NCBI GenBank assembly: GCA_937952925.1
Contig: CALFYA010000093.1
Location: 1 to 6,597 of the forward strand
Origin: an uncultured Moraxellaceae bacterium
GTDB lineage: Bacteria > Pseudomonadota > Gammaproteobacteria > Pseudomonadales > Moraxellaceae
Direction: 5' to 3'
DNA: 6,597 nucleotides
Part shown: one piece after another, positions 1 through 5,906 of the stretch
Numbering within the stretch: the stretch's first letter is position 1
Layout of the letters: each line of letters begins with the position of its first letter
Translations under genes and position numbers: made by a program
The notes under the pieces: model-generated
Seen by the model: only the letters and a program-made list of their open reading frames with translations
The model's database searches: none
Told to the model about the DNA's origin: nothing

Positions 1-281
1 CGATGCTGTTGATTGATGGCGTGATCAATCCGATATTTCAGCCTCAATCCTCGTCACGCAAGATTCGTAATGGCGTCGGCGTGCTCAGTCCCACTCGCGT
101 GGTACTGATTATCAGTGAAATACCAGTCAATTTTTTTGAGTTTGCTCAAGTGTTTGCAGGCTTGGGCTGCGCGCAGGCACTGTATTTGGATGGCAGTATT
201 TCTAGTGTGTATGAGGCCGCTCATCAGCGCCTGATTGAACGTGATGAGCTGGGCGTGTTGATCGGTGTGCTCGCGCGTTAG
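1..281 (+). CDS. Phosphodiester glycosidase family protein (DUF2233/NAGPA-like), C-terminal fragment
   Basis: The frame is open from the left edge to a TAG at 279-281, so this is the last 92 or so codons of a gene that starts outside the window. The ATG at position 3 is probably an internal methionine. The fragment has the arrangement expected near the end of the NAGPA-type phosphodiester glycosidase fold: an IRNGVGVL segment (about residues 21-28), a hydrophobic strand VVLIIS, then ALYLDGSISSVY (about 59-70), which corresponds to the family's conserved LDG-SS active-site loop. Family members hydrolyse phosphodiester-linked sugars; bacterial DUF2233 proteins are often exported, but the N-terminus is missing here, so location cannot be judged. 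It is tail-to-tail with the dehydrogenase on the other strand and the stop codons overlap (TTAG, 278-281). Family assignment is fairly good; substrate is unknown. Confidence 0.75.
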   Translation, partial: MLLIDGVINPIFQPQSSSRKIRNGVGVLSPTRVVLIISEIPVNFFEFAQVFAGLGCAQALYLDGSISSVYEAAHQRLIERDELGVLIGVLAR

Positions 282-1105
282 AGATAGGCTTTCACCAAGT
301 CTAAGGACTGATCATACAACTGATCAGCGAGCGCTGCATTTTTGGCGTGGCTCGACTGCCAGTCGGGCATATGGGCGCTGACATAAGCACCGTTGCGGTT
401 TTCCCATGCGGGACTCAGTGCCATGTGCTCAATCAACTCGGCAGGGCGGCTGGTGGGTACCAAAAACAACTGCATCATTTTGTGAACGGGCTTGGGCAGT
501 TCGCGGTAGATATCCGAATCCACCCCACCAGGGTGCAGGGCATTGCTGGTGATACTGCTGCCATTTAATTTTTTGGATAATGCATGGCTAAACAACAGAT
601 TGGCGAGTTTGGACTGACCATAAAAAAACAGCGGATTATAAAATCCATCGGCACGGAAGGTCTCTGGTTTGATCGAACCTGCCCAATGTGCAATCGAGGC
701 CAGATGAATAATCCGCGCTTTGGGGGCTTGCTCAAGCACTGGCAGTAAACGCTGCGTCAGCAAAAAATGCCCCAAATAGTTCACCCCAAACTGTTGCTCA
801 AAGCCGTCGGCGGTCAGCTGGCGGCTACGCGCAAACAATCCGGCGTTATTGATCAACACATCAAGCCAGCCGTATTGATCGGCAATCCGATTGGCTGCAT
901 CACGCACCCCTGCAAGGCTATTGAGATCAAGACTGATCACATCCACTTGACCGGCGTTGAGCGCTTGTAATTGCTGTTGGGCGGCTGCGGCTTTGTCGGC
1001 ATTACGACAGGCCAAAATGACATGTGCGCCGCGCTTGACCAAGTGTTCGGCAGTCTTGTAGCCAATGCCCGTGTTTGCGCCGGTAATCAAAATGCGTGTG
1101 GTCAT
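278..1105 (-). CDS. Short-chain dehydrogenase/reductase, retinol dehydrogenase-like
   Basis: A 275-residue classical-type SDR: an NAD(P)(H)-dependent, probably cytosolic oxidoreductase acting on an unknown alcohol or carbonyl. Visible motifs are the nucleotide-binding TGANTGIG (residues 8-15), NNAG (86-89), and the catalytic set N109, S137, Y162 and K166 (YGQSK). An Arg at residue 34, after the second beta strand (ACRN), favours NADPH. The overall pattern, including LHPGGV after the active site, resembles the retinol dehydrogenase/WW-oxidoreductase-like branch, but substrate cannot be inferred. I chose the ATG at 1105-1103 because a GGAAGA Shine-Dalgarno lies 7 bases upstream (1118-1113); a TTG start at 1120 would only add MEDSI and would place the start on that site. 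It ends convergently with the glycosidase fragment. It follows mnmC on the same strand after a 97-base gap that contains its own likely promoter. Confidence 0.88.
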   Translation of the reverse strand: MTTRILITGANTGIGYKTAEHLVKRGAHVILACRNADKAAAAQQQLQALNAGQVDVISLDLNSLAGVRDAANRIADQYGWLDVLINNAGLFARSRQLTADGFEQQFGVNYLGHFLLTQRLLPVLEQAPKARIIHLASIAHWAGSIKPETFRADGFYNPLFFYGQSKLANLLFSHALSKKLNGSSITSNALHPGGVDSDIYRELPKPVHKMMQLFLVPTSRPAELIEHMALSPAWENRNGAYVSAHMPDWQSSHAKNAALADQLYDQSLDLVKAYL

Positions 1106-1112
1106 GATTGAG

Positions 1113-1118
1113 TCTTCC
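1113..1118 (-). promoter_or_regulatory. Ribosome binding site of the short-chain dehydrogenase
   Basis: On the minus strand GGAAGA (1118 to 1113) stands 7 bases before the ATG at 1105. It decides between this ATG and the upstream in-frame TTG at 1120, which overlaps the site itself. Confidence 0.6.
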
Positions 1119-1135
1119 AAACGTGAGTGCGCTTG

Positions 1136-1164
1136 GTTATCGCATACTCAGTAGAAGTTGACAA
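1136..1164 (-). promoter_or_regulatory. Candidate sigma-70 promoter for the short-chain dehydrogenase
   Basis: Reading the minus strand, TTGTCA (1164-1159; five of six matches to the -35 consensus) is followed after 17 bases by GATAAC (1141-1136; four of six matches to the -10 consensus). Transcription would begin near 1129, giving a 5' leader of about 24 bases that includes the Shine-Dalgarno site. This would let the dehydrogenase be expressed apart from the mnmC operon upstream. The call is by eye from consensus and spacing only. Confidence 0.45.
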
Positions 1165-1176
1165 TTAATGTTGTCA
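1159..1176. promoter_or_regulatory. Inverted repeat, possible operator
   Basis: TGACAA (1159-1164) and TTGTCA (1171-1176) form a perfect 6-base inverted repeat around a 6-base AT-rich centre. One half coincides with the proposed -35 box of the dehydrogenase, the geometry expected for repression by a dimeric regulator (TetR, MarR or similar). No regulator gene is visible in the window, so the binding protein is unknown. It could also be chance or a weak hairpin after mnmC. Confidence 0.35.
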
Positions 1177-1202
1177 GACAGAGTCGGGTTGTTGTGTGAA
1201 CG

Positions 1203-3023
1203 CTAACGCCACAACCCTGCACGCATCACATCCAACTGTTTGACCACACGAGCAGGCAAGGGCACGCATTCACCAAGTATCTGTGCACACAACAGCTCGG
1301 CACAAATCGGGGCAAAACAAAAACCCTTTGAGCCTAGACCGGCCATCACCCACACCCGATCAAGATGCGGCACAGCACCCACGATCGGCAAGTAGTCACG
1401 GGTTTGTGCACGGATGGCGGCGCGGCCTTGCCATGTGGCTGGTGGTGGCAGTGCCTGCGCGACATCGGGCAGACTTGCGGCAAGCAGCTCAGCATTGTGC
1501 TGATGATCGGCATCCCGCAGATCGGCTTGATCATCTTGGCGGATAAACGACGCACCAAACAGCAATTGGCTGCTGCCGTCGTGTTGCATTGGTGCGCAAT
1601 ATCCACCATACGAATATGCCTGAGTCGGCAATTGTGCCGAGTCGATCTGCGCCCAAGACACCTGACCGCGAATACATGACAGTTTGGGCAGCTGCGGACA
1701 CAGATCCGCACTATCTTTGGCGGTACACAGCACCACCTGATCAAATTGACCTAAGAGATTGTTTTGCTGATCAAATAACTGCCATGTCGCATCATCCGGC
1801 CACAACGTGCCAACTTGTGCTTGGATCAATGCAATATGGGGATGAGCCAAAATCTGTGCGGCGAGCGCATGCGGCTTGAGTAAACCGCCTTTGGGGATGG
1901 ATAACGCAGTTTGCTCGTGATGGACAAATGGCTGACAGACCTCAGCCGGATAACCCGCTAGTTTTTCGGAGTCAATCGGCATTTTTTCGGTGGATAAACA
2001 CACCACACCGGTCGGCTCAATCACCTGATCTGACCATGTCGACCACCAGCGTGTGGTCGCCAACCAGCCGATGGTGTGCAGGCTTTCATGCACAGTATTG
2101 ATCCGACCGAGTTTGGGGGCGAGTAGGGCACGTGGATTGCCTGACGCCCCTGCAAGGGGTGAATCACGATCAATCATGGTCACCCGATGCCCACGCCGTG
2201 CCAAAGCATGCGCCATCGACAAACCTGCAATCCCTGCACCGATCACCGCGACATGTTGGGTTCTAGGAGCATCTGGCAGGGACGGCATATCGTCAGGTGC
2301 AGACCACCATGCTTTGAGCATTTCACGCTTTTTGCCAAAACCCTTGGGGCGGGTGACCGTGACGCCATGCGCTCGCAAGCCTTGTTTGAGGATACCTGCC
2401 ACACTAAACGACGCAAATGTTGTCCCGATGCCAGACAAACGGATGATGTGACTAAAAATATGTTGCTGCCACAGCTCAGGATTGCAAGATGGTGCAAAAC
2501 CATCCAAAAACCATGCATCAAACCGGTGGTGGGTCTCGATCATTGGCAAGCAATCGCTGGCATCACCGAGCCACAAATCCAGACTGATCCGTTCATCGGC
2601 AAAAATCAGTCGATGCACGCCAGCCACGGCAGGCGGATACTGCGCCAACAATTGCGCCGACAGATCGGCTAGCTCCGGCCATGCCTGTAGTGCACGGGTC
2701 AAATCGGCAAGGCTTAAGGGGTATTTTTCGACACTAACCATATGCAGGTGGCTATGGTTGTCTGGCCGTACTTGACGCCACAATTGCCACAAGGCCAAAA
2801 AATTCAGCCCTATCCCAAAACCGGTTTCACCCACCATAAACAGCTGATGAGGGGCAAGACCAGTCAGGCGTGTAGGCAAATCATTGCCATTTAAAAACAC
2901 ATGGCGAGTTTCAAGCAGGCCATTTTCGCGCGAAAAATACACATCACCAAATTGCTTAGAGATGGGAACATCGCCAAGTGGATCGGTTTGCCAGTCGATC
3001 TGTGCAGTCTCAATCGGATACAT
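1203..3023 (-). CDS. mnmC: Bifunctional tRNA wobble-uridine modification enzyme MnmC
   Basis: A 606-residue fusion that completes mnm5(s2)U34 synthesis in tRNAs after MnmE/MnmG. The C-terminal FAD-dependent part removes carboxymethyl from cmnm5U and the N-terminal part methylates nm5U with S-adenosylmethionine. The N-terminal domain (about 1-245) shows VGETGFGIGLNF (64-75) for cofactor binding, WFLDGFAP (171-178) and KKREM (231-235). The C-terminal domain opens with the dinucleotide motif VIGAGIAGL (260-268), then GASGNPRALL (292-301), and ends with AGLGSKGF (561-568), all typical of MnmC. It is somewhat shorter than the E. coli protein (668 residues, from memory), but both catalytic parts look intact. 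The ATG at 3023 lies 4 bases after the stop of the upstream coiled-coil gene; GGTAAG just before it is a weak, close Shine-Dalgarno, so translational coupling is likely. Last gene of the minus-strand operon. Confidence 0.96.
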   Translation of the reverse strand: MYPIETAQIDWQTDPLGDVPISKQFGDVYFSRENGLLETRHVFLNGNDLPTRLTGLAPHQLFMVGETGFGIGLNFLALWQLWRQVRPDNHSHLHMVSVEKYPLSLADLTRALQAWPELADLSAQLLAQYPPAVAGVHRLIFADERISLDLWLGDASDCLPMIETHHRFDAWFLDGFAPSCNPELWQQHIFSHIIRLSGIGTTFASFSVAGILKQGLRAHGVTVTRPKGFGKKREMLKAWWSAPDDMPSLPDAPRTQHVAVIGAGIAGLSMAHALARRGHRVTMIDRDSPLAGASGNPRALLAPKLGRINTVHESLHTIGWLATTRWWSTWSDQVIEPTGVVCLSTEKMPIDSEKLAGYPAEVCQPFVHHEQTALSIPKGGLLKPHALAAQILAHPHIALIQAQVGTLWPDDATWQLFDQQNNLLGQFDQVVLCTAKDSADLCPQLPKLSCIRGQVSWAQIDSAQLPTQAYSYGGYCAPMQHDGSSQLLFGASFIRQDDQADLRDADHQHNAELLAASLPDVAQALPPPATWQGRAAIRAQTRDYLPIVGAVPHLDRVWVMAGLGSKGFCFAPICAELLCAQILGECVPLPARVVKQLDVMRAGLWR

Positions 3024-3027
3024 CAGC

Positions 3028-3414
3028 TTACCAACGTCGGCTACGGCGGCTCAGATGATTGGCAAAGAGATAACCAATCAATGCCCCAGCACCAAGGGTA
3101 GCCGCGCCATACAAAAACATCTGTGCACTACGCTCACTTTGCAACACCTTGACTTGCACCTTGAGATTGTCATTTTCAAGTTGTAAGGCTTGGTTGCGAG
3201 TCAGTGCCACCCGATTGGCTTCTTCAAGCTGTCCCAAGCGAATGGCTTGCTGTTGTAGTTCACGCTGTAGCGTGGTGAGCTGTTGTTGAGGGGTGGCAGC
3301 CGCTTTCTTGCCTTTATCTACAGCAGGCGTTTGTGCTGCAAACGTCACGCTGCACAAACTCAGCAGGCCAAGCAGCAGCCAGCGGCTCCAGATCGATGCA
3401 AGCACGCGATTCAT
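3028..3414 (-). CDS. Exported coiled-coil protein with C-terminal membrane anchor (YgiM/TIGR04211 tail-like, no SH3 domain)
   Basis: A 128-residue protein of unknown function. It has a signal peptide (basic start, hydrophobic stretch about 12-25, AA before QTP near 27), a short Lys/Ala linker (33-41), a glutamine- and leucine-rich coiled coil (about 42-96), one transmembrane helix (about 99-119) and a basic tail ending RRSRRW. The order coiled coil, LYGA-type helix, basic tail with terminal Trp resembles the end of the YgiM/TIGR04211 'SH3 domain protein' family as I remember it, but the N-terminal SH3b domain of that family is absent. If the signal peptide is cleaved, the coiled coil would be periplasmic and tethered to the inner membrane. 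The ATG overlaps the yciI stop as ATGA (3414-3411) and no good Shine-Dalgarno is seen, suggesting coupled translation. mnmC follows 4 bases after its stop. Topology is well supported; the family link is tentative. Confidence 0.8.
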   Translation of the reverse strand: MNRVLASIWSRWLLLGLLSLCSVTFAAQTPAVDKGKKAAATPQQQLTTLQRELQQQAIRLGQLEEANRVALTRNQALQLENDNLKVQVKVLQSERSAQMFLYGAATLGAGALIGYLFANHLSRRSRRW

Positions 3415-3716
3415 ACCGGCTCAGGCAGTGACTGACGAAACGGCTTGACCTCGACATGACTGTAGACGCCTTCTAGCACAAACGGCTCTTCGGCCAGCCA
3501 CGCATCCAGTGCGCTGCGATCAGGAAAATTGACGACCAATAGGCTGCCACTAAAGCCTTGGGTTGGATCATCGTGGTCAACCGGACAGGGGCCTGCCAGC
3601 AGCAAACCACCCTCGGCTTGCAAGGCTTGGAGACGAGCAAAGTGGCGTGGGCGAATCGCCAAACGCTTGTCGAGGGTGTTGGGCGCGTCGTGACAAATCA
3701 CCGCAAATAATGGCAT
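3411..3716 (-). CDS. yciI: YciI family protein
   Basis: A 101-residue, probably cytosolic YciI-like protein (ferredoxin-like alpha/beta fold), about the size of E. coli YciI. Signature parts are visible: the N-terminal strand ending in the His-Asp pair H9-D10, the RPRHF segment (22-26) with H25, GGLLLAGP (36-43), and the end segment PFVLEGVY through KPF (78-93). H9 and D10 are the pair proposed to be catalytic in the family, whose physiological reaction remains undefined in most bacteria. I chose the ATG at 3716 because an ideal AAGGAG (3728-3723) lies 6 bases upstream; the open frame continues back to 3767 but that part overlaps yciB and does not look like YciI. The Shine-Dalgarno shares bases with the yciB stop codon, and its own stop overlaps the next gene's ATG. 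Confidence 0.93.
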   Translation of the reverse strand: MPLFAVICHDAPNTLDKRLAIRPRHFARLQALQAEGGLLLAGPCPVDHDDPTQGFSGSLLVVNFPDRSALDAWLAEEPFVLEGVYSHVEVKPFRQSLPEPV

Positions 3717-3722
3717 GACGAT

Positions 3723-3729
3723 CTCCTTA
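3723..3729 (-). promoter_or_regulatory. Ribosome binding site of yciI fused to the yciB stop codon
   Basis: On the minus strand TAAGGAG (3729-3723) contains both the yciB stop codon TAA and a perfect AAGGAG site, 6 bases before the yciI ATG at 3716. Ribosomes ending yciB would sit on this site, favouring reinitiation. It is the strongest ribosome binding site I see in the window and fixes the yciI start. Confidence 0.8.
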
Positions 3730-4278
3730 GGCGTCTGGTTTACGCAGGTGTTCTTTGAGGAACACAAAATTCATGATCAAAAACAAGATGGTGATGCCCA
3801 TCGAACCAAACACTTTGAAGTCCACCCACCAATCGGGCAACACAAAGGCAAAGAACAAGTGCAAACCACCCAAGGCAAAGAAAAACCCCGCCCACACCCA
3901 GCCCAAGCGTACCCATGCTGTATGATTCAAATCAAAGGCTTGCCCAAGCAGACGCTCAGTGATGGTTTTGTGCGGTTTTCCCCCAATTGGAATCAGGTTG
4001 CCCGCAATAAAAATCAGGGCAAAAATCCAATTGATGACCGTCGATTTCCAGCGTAGAAACACATCGTCATGCATCAGTAAGGTCAAGCCGCCAAAACCAA
4101 TGGTGGCAAATAGGGTAATCCATTGGACTTTTTCGAGTTTGCCTTTTTGCAAGACAAAATGCAGGAAATACACCACCGTGGTGGAAATCAGCAGCACCTG
4201 CGTGGCCGGAAACACTCCCTCAGTTTTGAAGAAGTAAAAAAACAAAATCAGTGGAATAAAATCCAACAGCGCTTTCAT
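3727..4278 (-). CDS. yciB: Inner membrane protein YciB (septation protein A / IspZ family)
   Basis: A 183-residue polytopic inner membrane protein of the YciB family (E. coli 179 residues, from memory), implicated in cell-envelope integrity and septation. Diagnostic parts are the start MKALLDFIPLILFF, FKTEGVFPAT (17-26), and the conserved DDVFLRWKSTVINW (71-84). Hydrophobic segments fall at about 4-17, 24-44, 51-69, 80-99, 123-147 and 155-174, with a polar GGKPHK loop (99-104). The frame extends upstream to a TTG at 4335, but the family begins at MKALL, so I use the ATG at 4278. No strong Shine-Dalgarno precedes it (a weak GAG-containing stretch only). It is the first gene of a four-gene minus-strand unit with yciI, the coiled-coil gene and mnmC, and it is divergent from the PHP gene. 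Confidence 0.95.
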   Translation of the reverse strand: MKALLDFIPLILFFYFFKTEGVFPATQVLLISTTVVYFLHFVLQKGKLEKVQWITLFATIGFGGLTLLMHDDVFLRWKSTVINWIFALIFIAGNLIPIGGKPHKTITERLLGQAFDLNHTAWVRLGWVWAGFFFALGGLHLFFAFVLPDWWVDFKVFGSMGITILFLIMNFVFLKEHLRKPDA

Positions 4279-4400
4279 TGCACGCTCATCAAGGTGGGTG
4301 TCGAGTTGAAGCCTAAGATCGGGGCAAACGCCCAATATTTAAAGCCAGTCACAAGCGTGTTAGGCTGCGCACTGCTTGAGGCCACCCAAAAGTATAGGTG
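4279..4400. promoter_or_regulatory. Divergent intergenic region between yciB and the RNase AM-like gene
   Basis: These 122 bases must contain the promoters for both the yciB-mnmC unit (minus) and the PHP gene (plus). I see no match to both -35 and -10 consensus boxes with good spacing on either strand. The centre is AT-rich (AATATTTAAA at 4334-4343), and a small hairpin GGGC-AAAC-GCCC (4322-4333) lies beside it. The promoters may be weak or use other sequence rules. Confidence 0.4.
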
Positions 4401-5255
4401 ATGTATTCTGTTGATTTACACACGCACAGCCATTTTTCTGATGGGACTTTGTCACCAACAGACTTGGTACGCGCTGCACTAGGCGCGGGTGTCACCGCGT
4501 TGGCCTTGACCGACCACGACTGTATTGATGGCTGGGCAGAGGCGGAGCACGCCGCGCAAGGCACCTCGCTACGGCTGATTCGTGGGGTTGAGCTGTCGGC
4601 GCAATGGGTCAAACCACAAGGCAGCAAACCCAACGCGGTGCACATCGTGGGGCTGAATATCACGGATGCCGCGCCGCTCAGTGCCGCTTTAATTGATCAA
4701 CAACAGATTCGAGCGCAGCGCGCTGAGCAGATTTGCCAAAAACTCGCCGCTCATCTCAAATGTCCTGATCCGTGGTCAGCCGTTGTTGCGCTAGCCGATG
4801 GTCGTCCTGAAGGCGTGACTCGCTCGCATATTGCCACATGGTTGGTACAACAAGGTCGAGTACAGCGCCATCAACAAGCGTTTGATCGGTGGCTTGCCGA
4901 AGGCAAACCTGCTTATGTGGGCTTGGCATGGATGAGTATGCAACATGCCATTGACGTGATTGCCGCGAGTGGTGGGGTGAGTGTGCTGGCACATCCGACC
5001 CGCTATGGTTTATCGGCCACCAATACGCGCCATTTGATCGCAGCGTTTGCCCGTATGGGTGGGCAGGCGGTTGAGCTGCCGGCTAGCAACGAGCCACCCG
5101 CCACACGGCAGATGATTGATCGGGTGATTGCTGAACATGGCTTGATGGTGTCGATTGCCAGTGATTTTCATGGTGAGCACATGCCGTGGATCAAGCTTGG
5201 TCGGGTGCCGTATCCGCGTGATGACCAACGTGGTGTGTGGCACAGTTGGGTTTAG
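4401..5255 (+). CDS. rnm: PHP-domain 5'-3' exoribonuclease, RNase AM type (Rnm/YciV/TrpH)
   Basis: A 284-residue PHP-superfamily metal-dependent phosphoesterase. The E. coli homologue RNase AM trims the 5' ends of rRNAs and acts on short RNAs and pAp, in the cytosol. Metal-ligand motifs of the family are all present: HTH (7-9, DLHTHS), D14 (SDG), TDHD (37-40), E64 (GVEL), H81 (HIVGLN), H143 (TRSH), H198 (LAHPTRY) and D255/H257 (SDFH). The tail, WIKLGR then GVWHSW, is also typical of the YciV branch rather than of DNA polymerase PHP domains. I use the ATG at 4401, although a GTG at 4398 would add one residue; neither has a convincing Shine-Dalgarno (TATAGGTG abuts the ATG). It is divergent from yciB. 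Its TAG overlaps the stop of the convergent exported protein. Confidence 0.9.
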   Translation: MYSVDLHTHSHFSDGTLSPTDLVRAALGAGVTALALTDHDCIDGWAEAEHAAQGTSLRLIRGVELSAQWVKPQGSKPNAVHIVGLNITDAAPLSAALIDQQQIRAQRAEQICQKLAAHLKCPDPWSAVVALADGRPEGVTRSHIATWLVQQGRVQRHQQAFDRWLAEGKPAYVGLAWMSMQHAIDVIAASGGVSVLAHPTRYGLSATNTRHLIAAFARMGGQAVELPASNEPPATRQMIDRVIAEHGLMVSIASDFHGEHMPWIKLGRVPYPRDDQRGVWHSWV

Positions 5256-5803
5256 TGCAACACCAATTGATTGTGATGGATGCTCAGTTGCGTGACGGGC
5301 TGTGTCAGTGGATCAAGCCGCTCACCACAATACAAAATACTCCGTTCGCCTTTGGGCTTAATGGTCAGGACACGTACCTGATGGCCGGTGAGCGTGGTGA
5401 GCGTTTGGGTGGTCTGATACAGTCCTTCTGCGGCATGGTAGGGCAATGACAGCATGAGTGCCTGTTCTAGCTGTGCCTTGAGTTGTTCAGCAGGCATATC
5501 AATTTCCAGTAACACGGTGCTCACACGAGACTGAGTTTGTGTCGCCAGCACCACGCGACGGACGGGTGCATTGCCATAGATATATAAGGGCTGAATTGGC
5601 CGTAGATAAACTTGTTGGGTGTGTGAGTGGTTGCTTTCACGCATCACTTGTAGGGCGGTATTGAACACCTCAGCGCGTGGGCGCTGCTCAGCAAAACTAC
5701 CGAGTTGATTCCACCCACGGCAAGACAAAAAATCATCCAAAGCCAATTCGGCATGGCTCGTATTTACAACCGCCCACAGGCAAAGCCACCCATAACGCAA
5801 CAT
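5252..5803 (-). CDS. Hypothetical exported protein with two cysteines
   Basis: I do not recognise this 183-residue protein. It starts with a short signal peptide (hydrophobic stretch about 5-14, likely cleavage after SHA at 16-18) and no lipobox cysteine at the cleavage site, so the mature protein of about 165 residues is probably periplasmic and soluble. After cleavage only C28 (DFLSC) and C159 (ILYCG) remain, near the two ends, which would fit one disulfide. The middle has alternating strands and helices (VRRVVLATQT, VSTVLLEIDM, an amphipathic AEQLKAQLEQAL helix) and there are no further membrane segments. I use the ATG at 5803; a TTG two codons upstream at 5809 is possible. No clear Shine-Dalgarno or promoter is visible. 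It is convergent with the RNase AM-like gene, with stops overlapping as TTAG (5252-5255), and lies downstream of radC on the same strand. Confidence 0.75.
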   Translation of the reverse strand: MLRYGWLCLWAVVNTSHAELALDDFLSCRGWNQLGSFAEQRPRAEVFNTALQVMRESNHSHTQQVYLRPIQPLYIYGNAPVRRVVLATQTQSRVSTVLLEIDMPAEQLKAQLEQALMLSLPYHAAEGLYQTTQTLTTLTGHQVRVLTIKPKGERSILYCGERLDPLTQPVTQLSIHHNQLVLH

Positions 5804-5822
5804 GATCAAATCAGTAGCAAAA

Positions 5823-5867
5823 TTTGCCCGAAAACTAGCGGATCAGGGTTGCGATGGCTAGGGCAAA
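5823..5867 (-). terminator. Bulged inverted repeat, possible weak radC terminator
   Basis: TTTGCCC (5823-5829) is complementary to GGGCAAA (5861-5867), and inside it CTAGC (5835-5839) is complementary to GCTAG (5857-5861), one G being shared. On the minus-strand transcript this gives a two-part stem with a one-sided bulge of about 5 bases and a 17-base loop, followed by UUUU (within AAAUUUUG). The large loop and short U tract make it a poor intrinsic terminator, so radC transcription may read into the exported-protein gene. Confidence 0.3.
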
Positions 5868-5906
5868 AGTGATCAGTTCAAGATAAAAACTGACAAAATG
5901 GCTCAA
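5835..5906 (-). CDS. Possible tiny hydrophobic ORF overlapping the radC stop
   Basis: A speculative 23-codon frame starting at TTG (5906-5904), overlapping the radC TGA as TTGA, and ending at TAG (5837-5835). It encodes one strongly hydrophobic stretch, FVSFYLELITFALAIATLIR at its C-terminal end, that would form a single membrane helix with one Glu near the middle. The frame is open upstream of TTG for eight more codons without an ATG or GTG. There is no good Shine-Dalgarno, and its last third overlaps the bulged inverted repeat. It may be chance in an AT-leaning gap. Confidence 0.15.
   Translation of the reverse strand: MSHFVSFYLELITFALAIATLIR

Noticed and set aside
347..970. Plus-strand open frames of 73 and 67 codons opposite the dehydrogenase
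   Set aside because: They are antisense shadows of a conserved SDR, with no signal for translation and no family resemblance.
1158..1169. TTGACAATTAAT on the plus strand, identical to the -35 region of the E. coli trp promoter
   Set aside because: No -10 box follows at 16-18 bases and no plus-strand gene lies downstream, since 1203-3023 is coded on the minus strand. The match is explained by the palindrome in the dehydrogenase promoter.
1283..2775. Several open frames of 87-161 codons on both strands inside mnmC
   Set aside because: They lie in other frames of a clearly conserved 606-residue enzyme, have low-complexity Arg/His/Cys-rich translations with no recognisable domain, and have no ribosome binding sites of note.
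3717..3767. Upstream extension of YciI by 17 residues
   Set aside because: It would overlap yciB, lacks similarity to YciI, and the internal ATG at 3716 has a perfect Shine-Dalgarno 6 bases upstream.
4349..4663. Minus-strand 104-codon frame over the start of the RNase AM-like gene
   Set aside because: It is antisense to the conserved metal-binding motifs of the PHP domain, Ser/Ala/Cys-rich, and without a recognisable domain.
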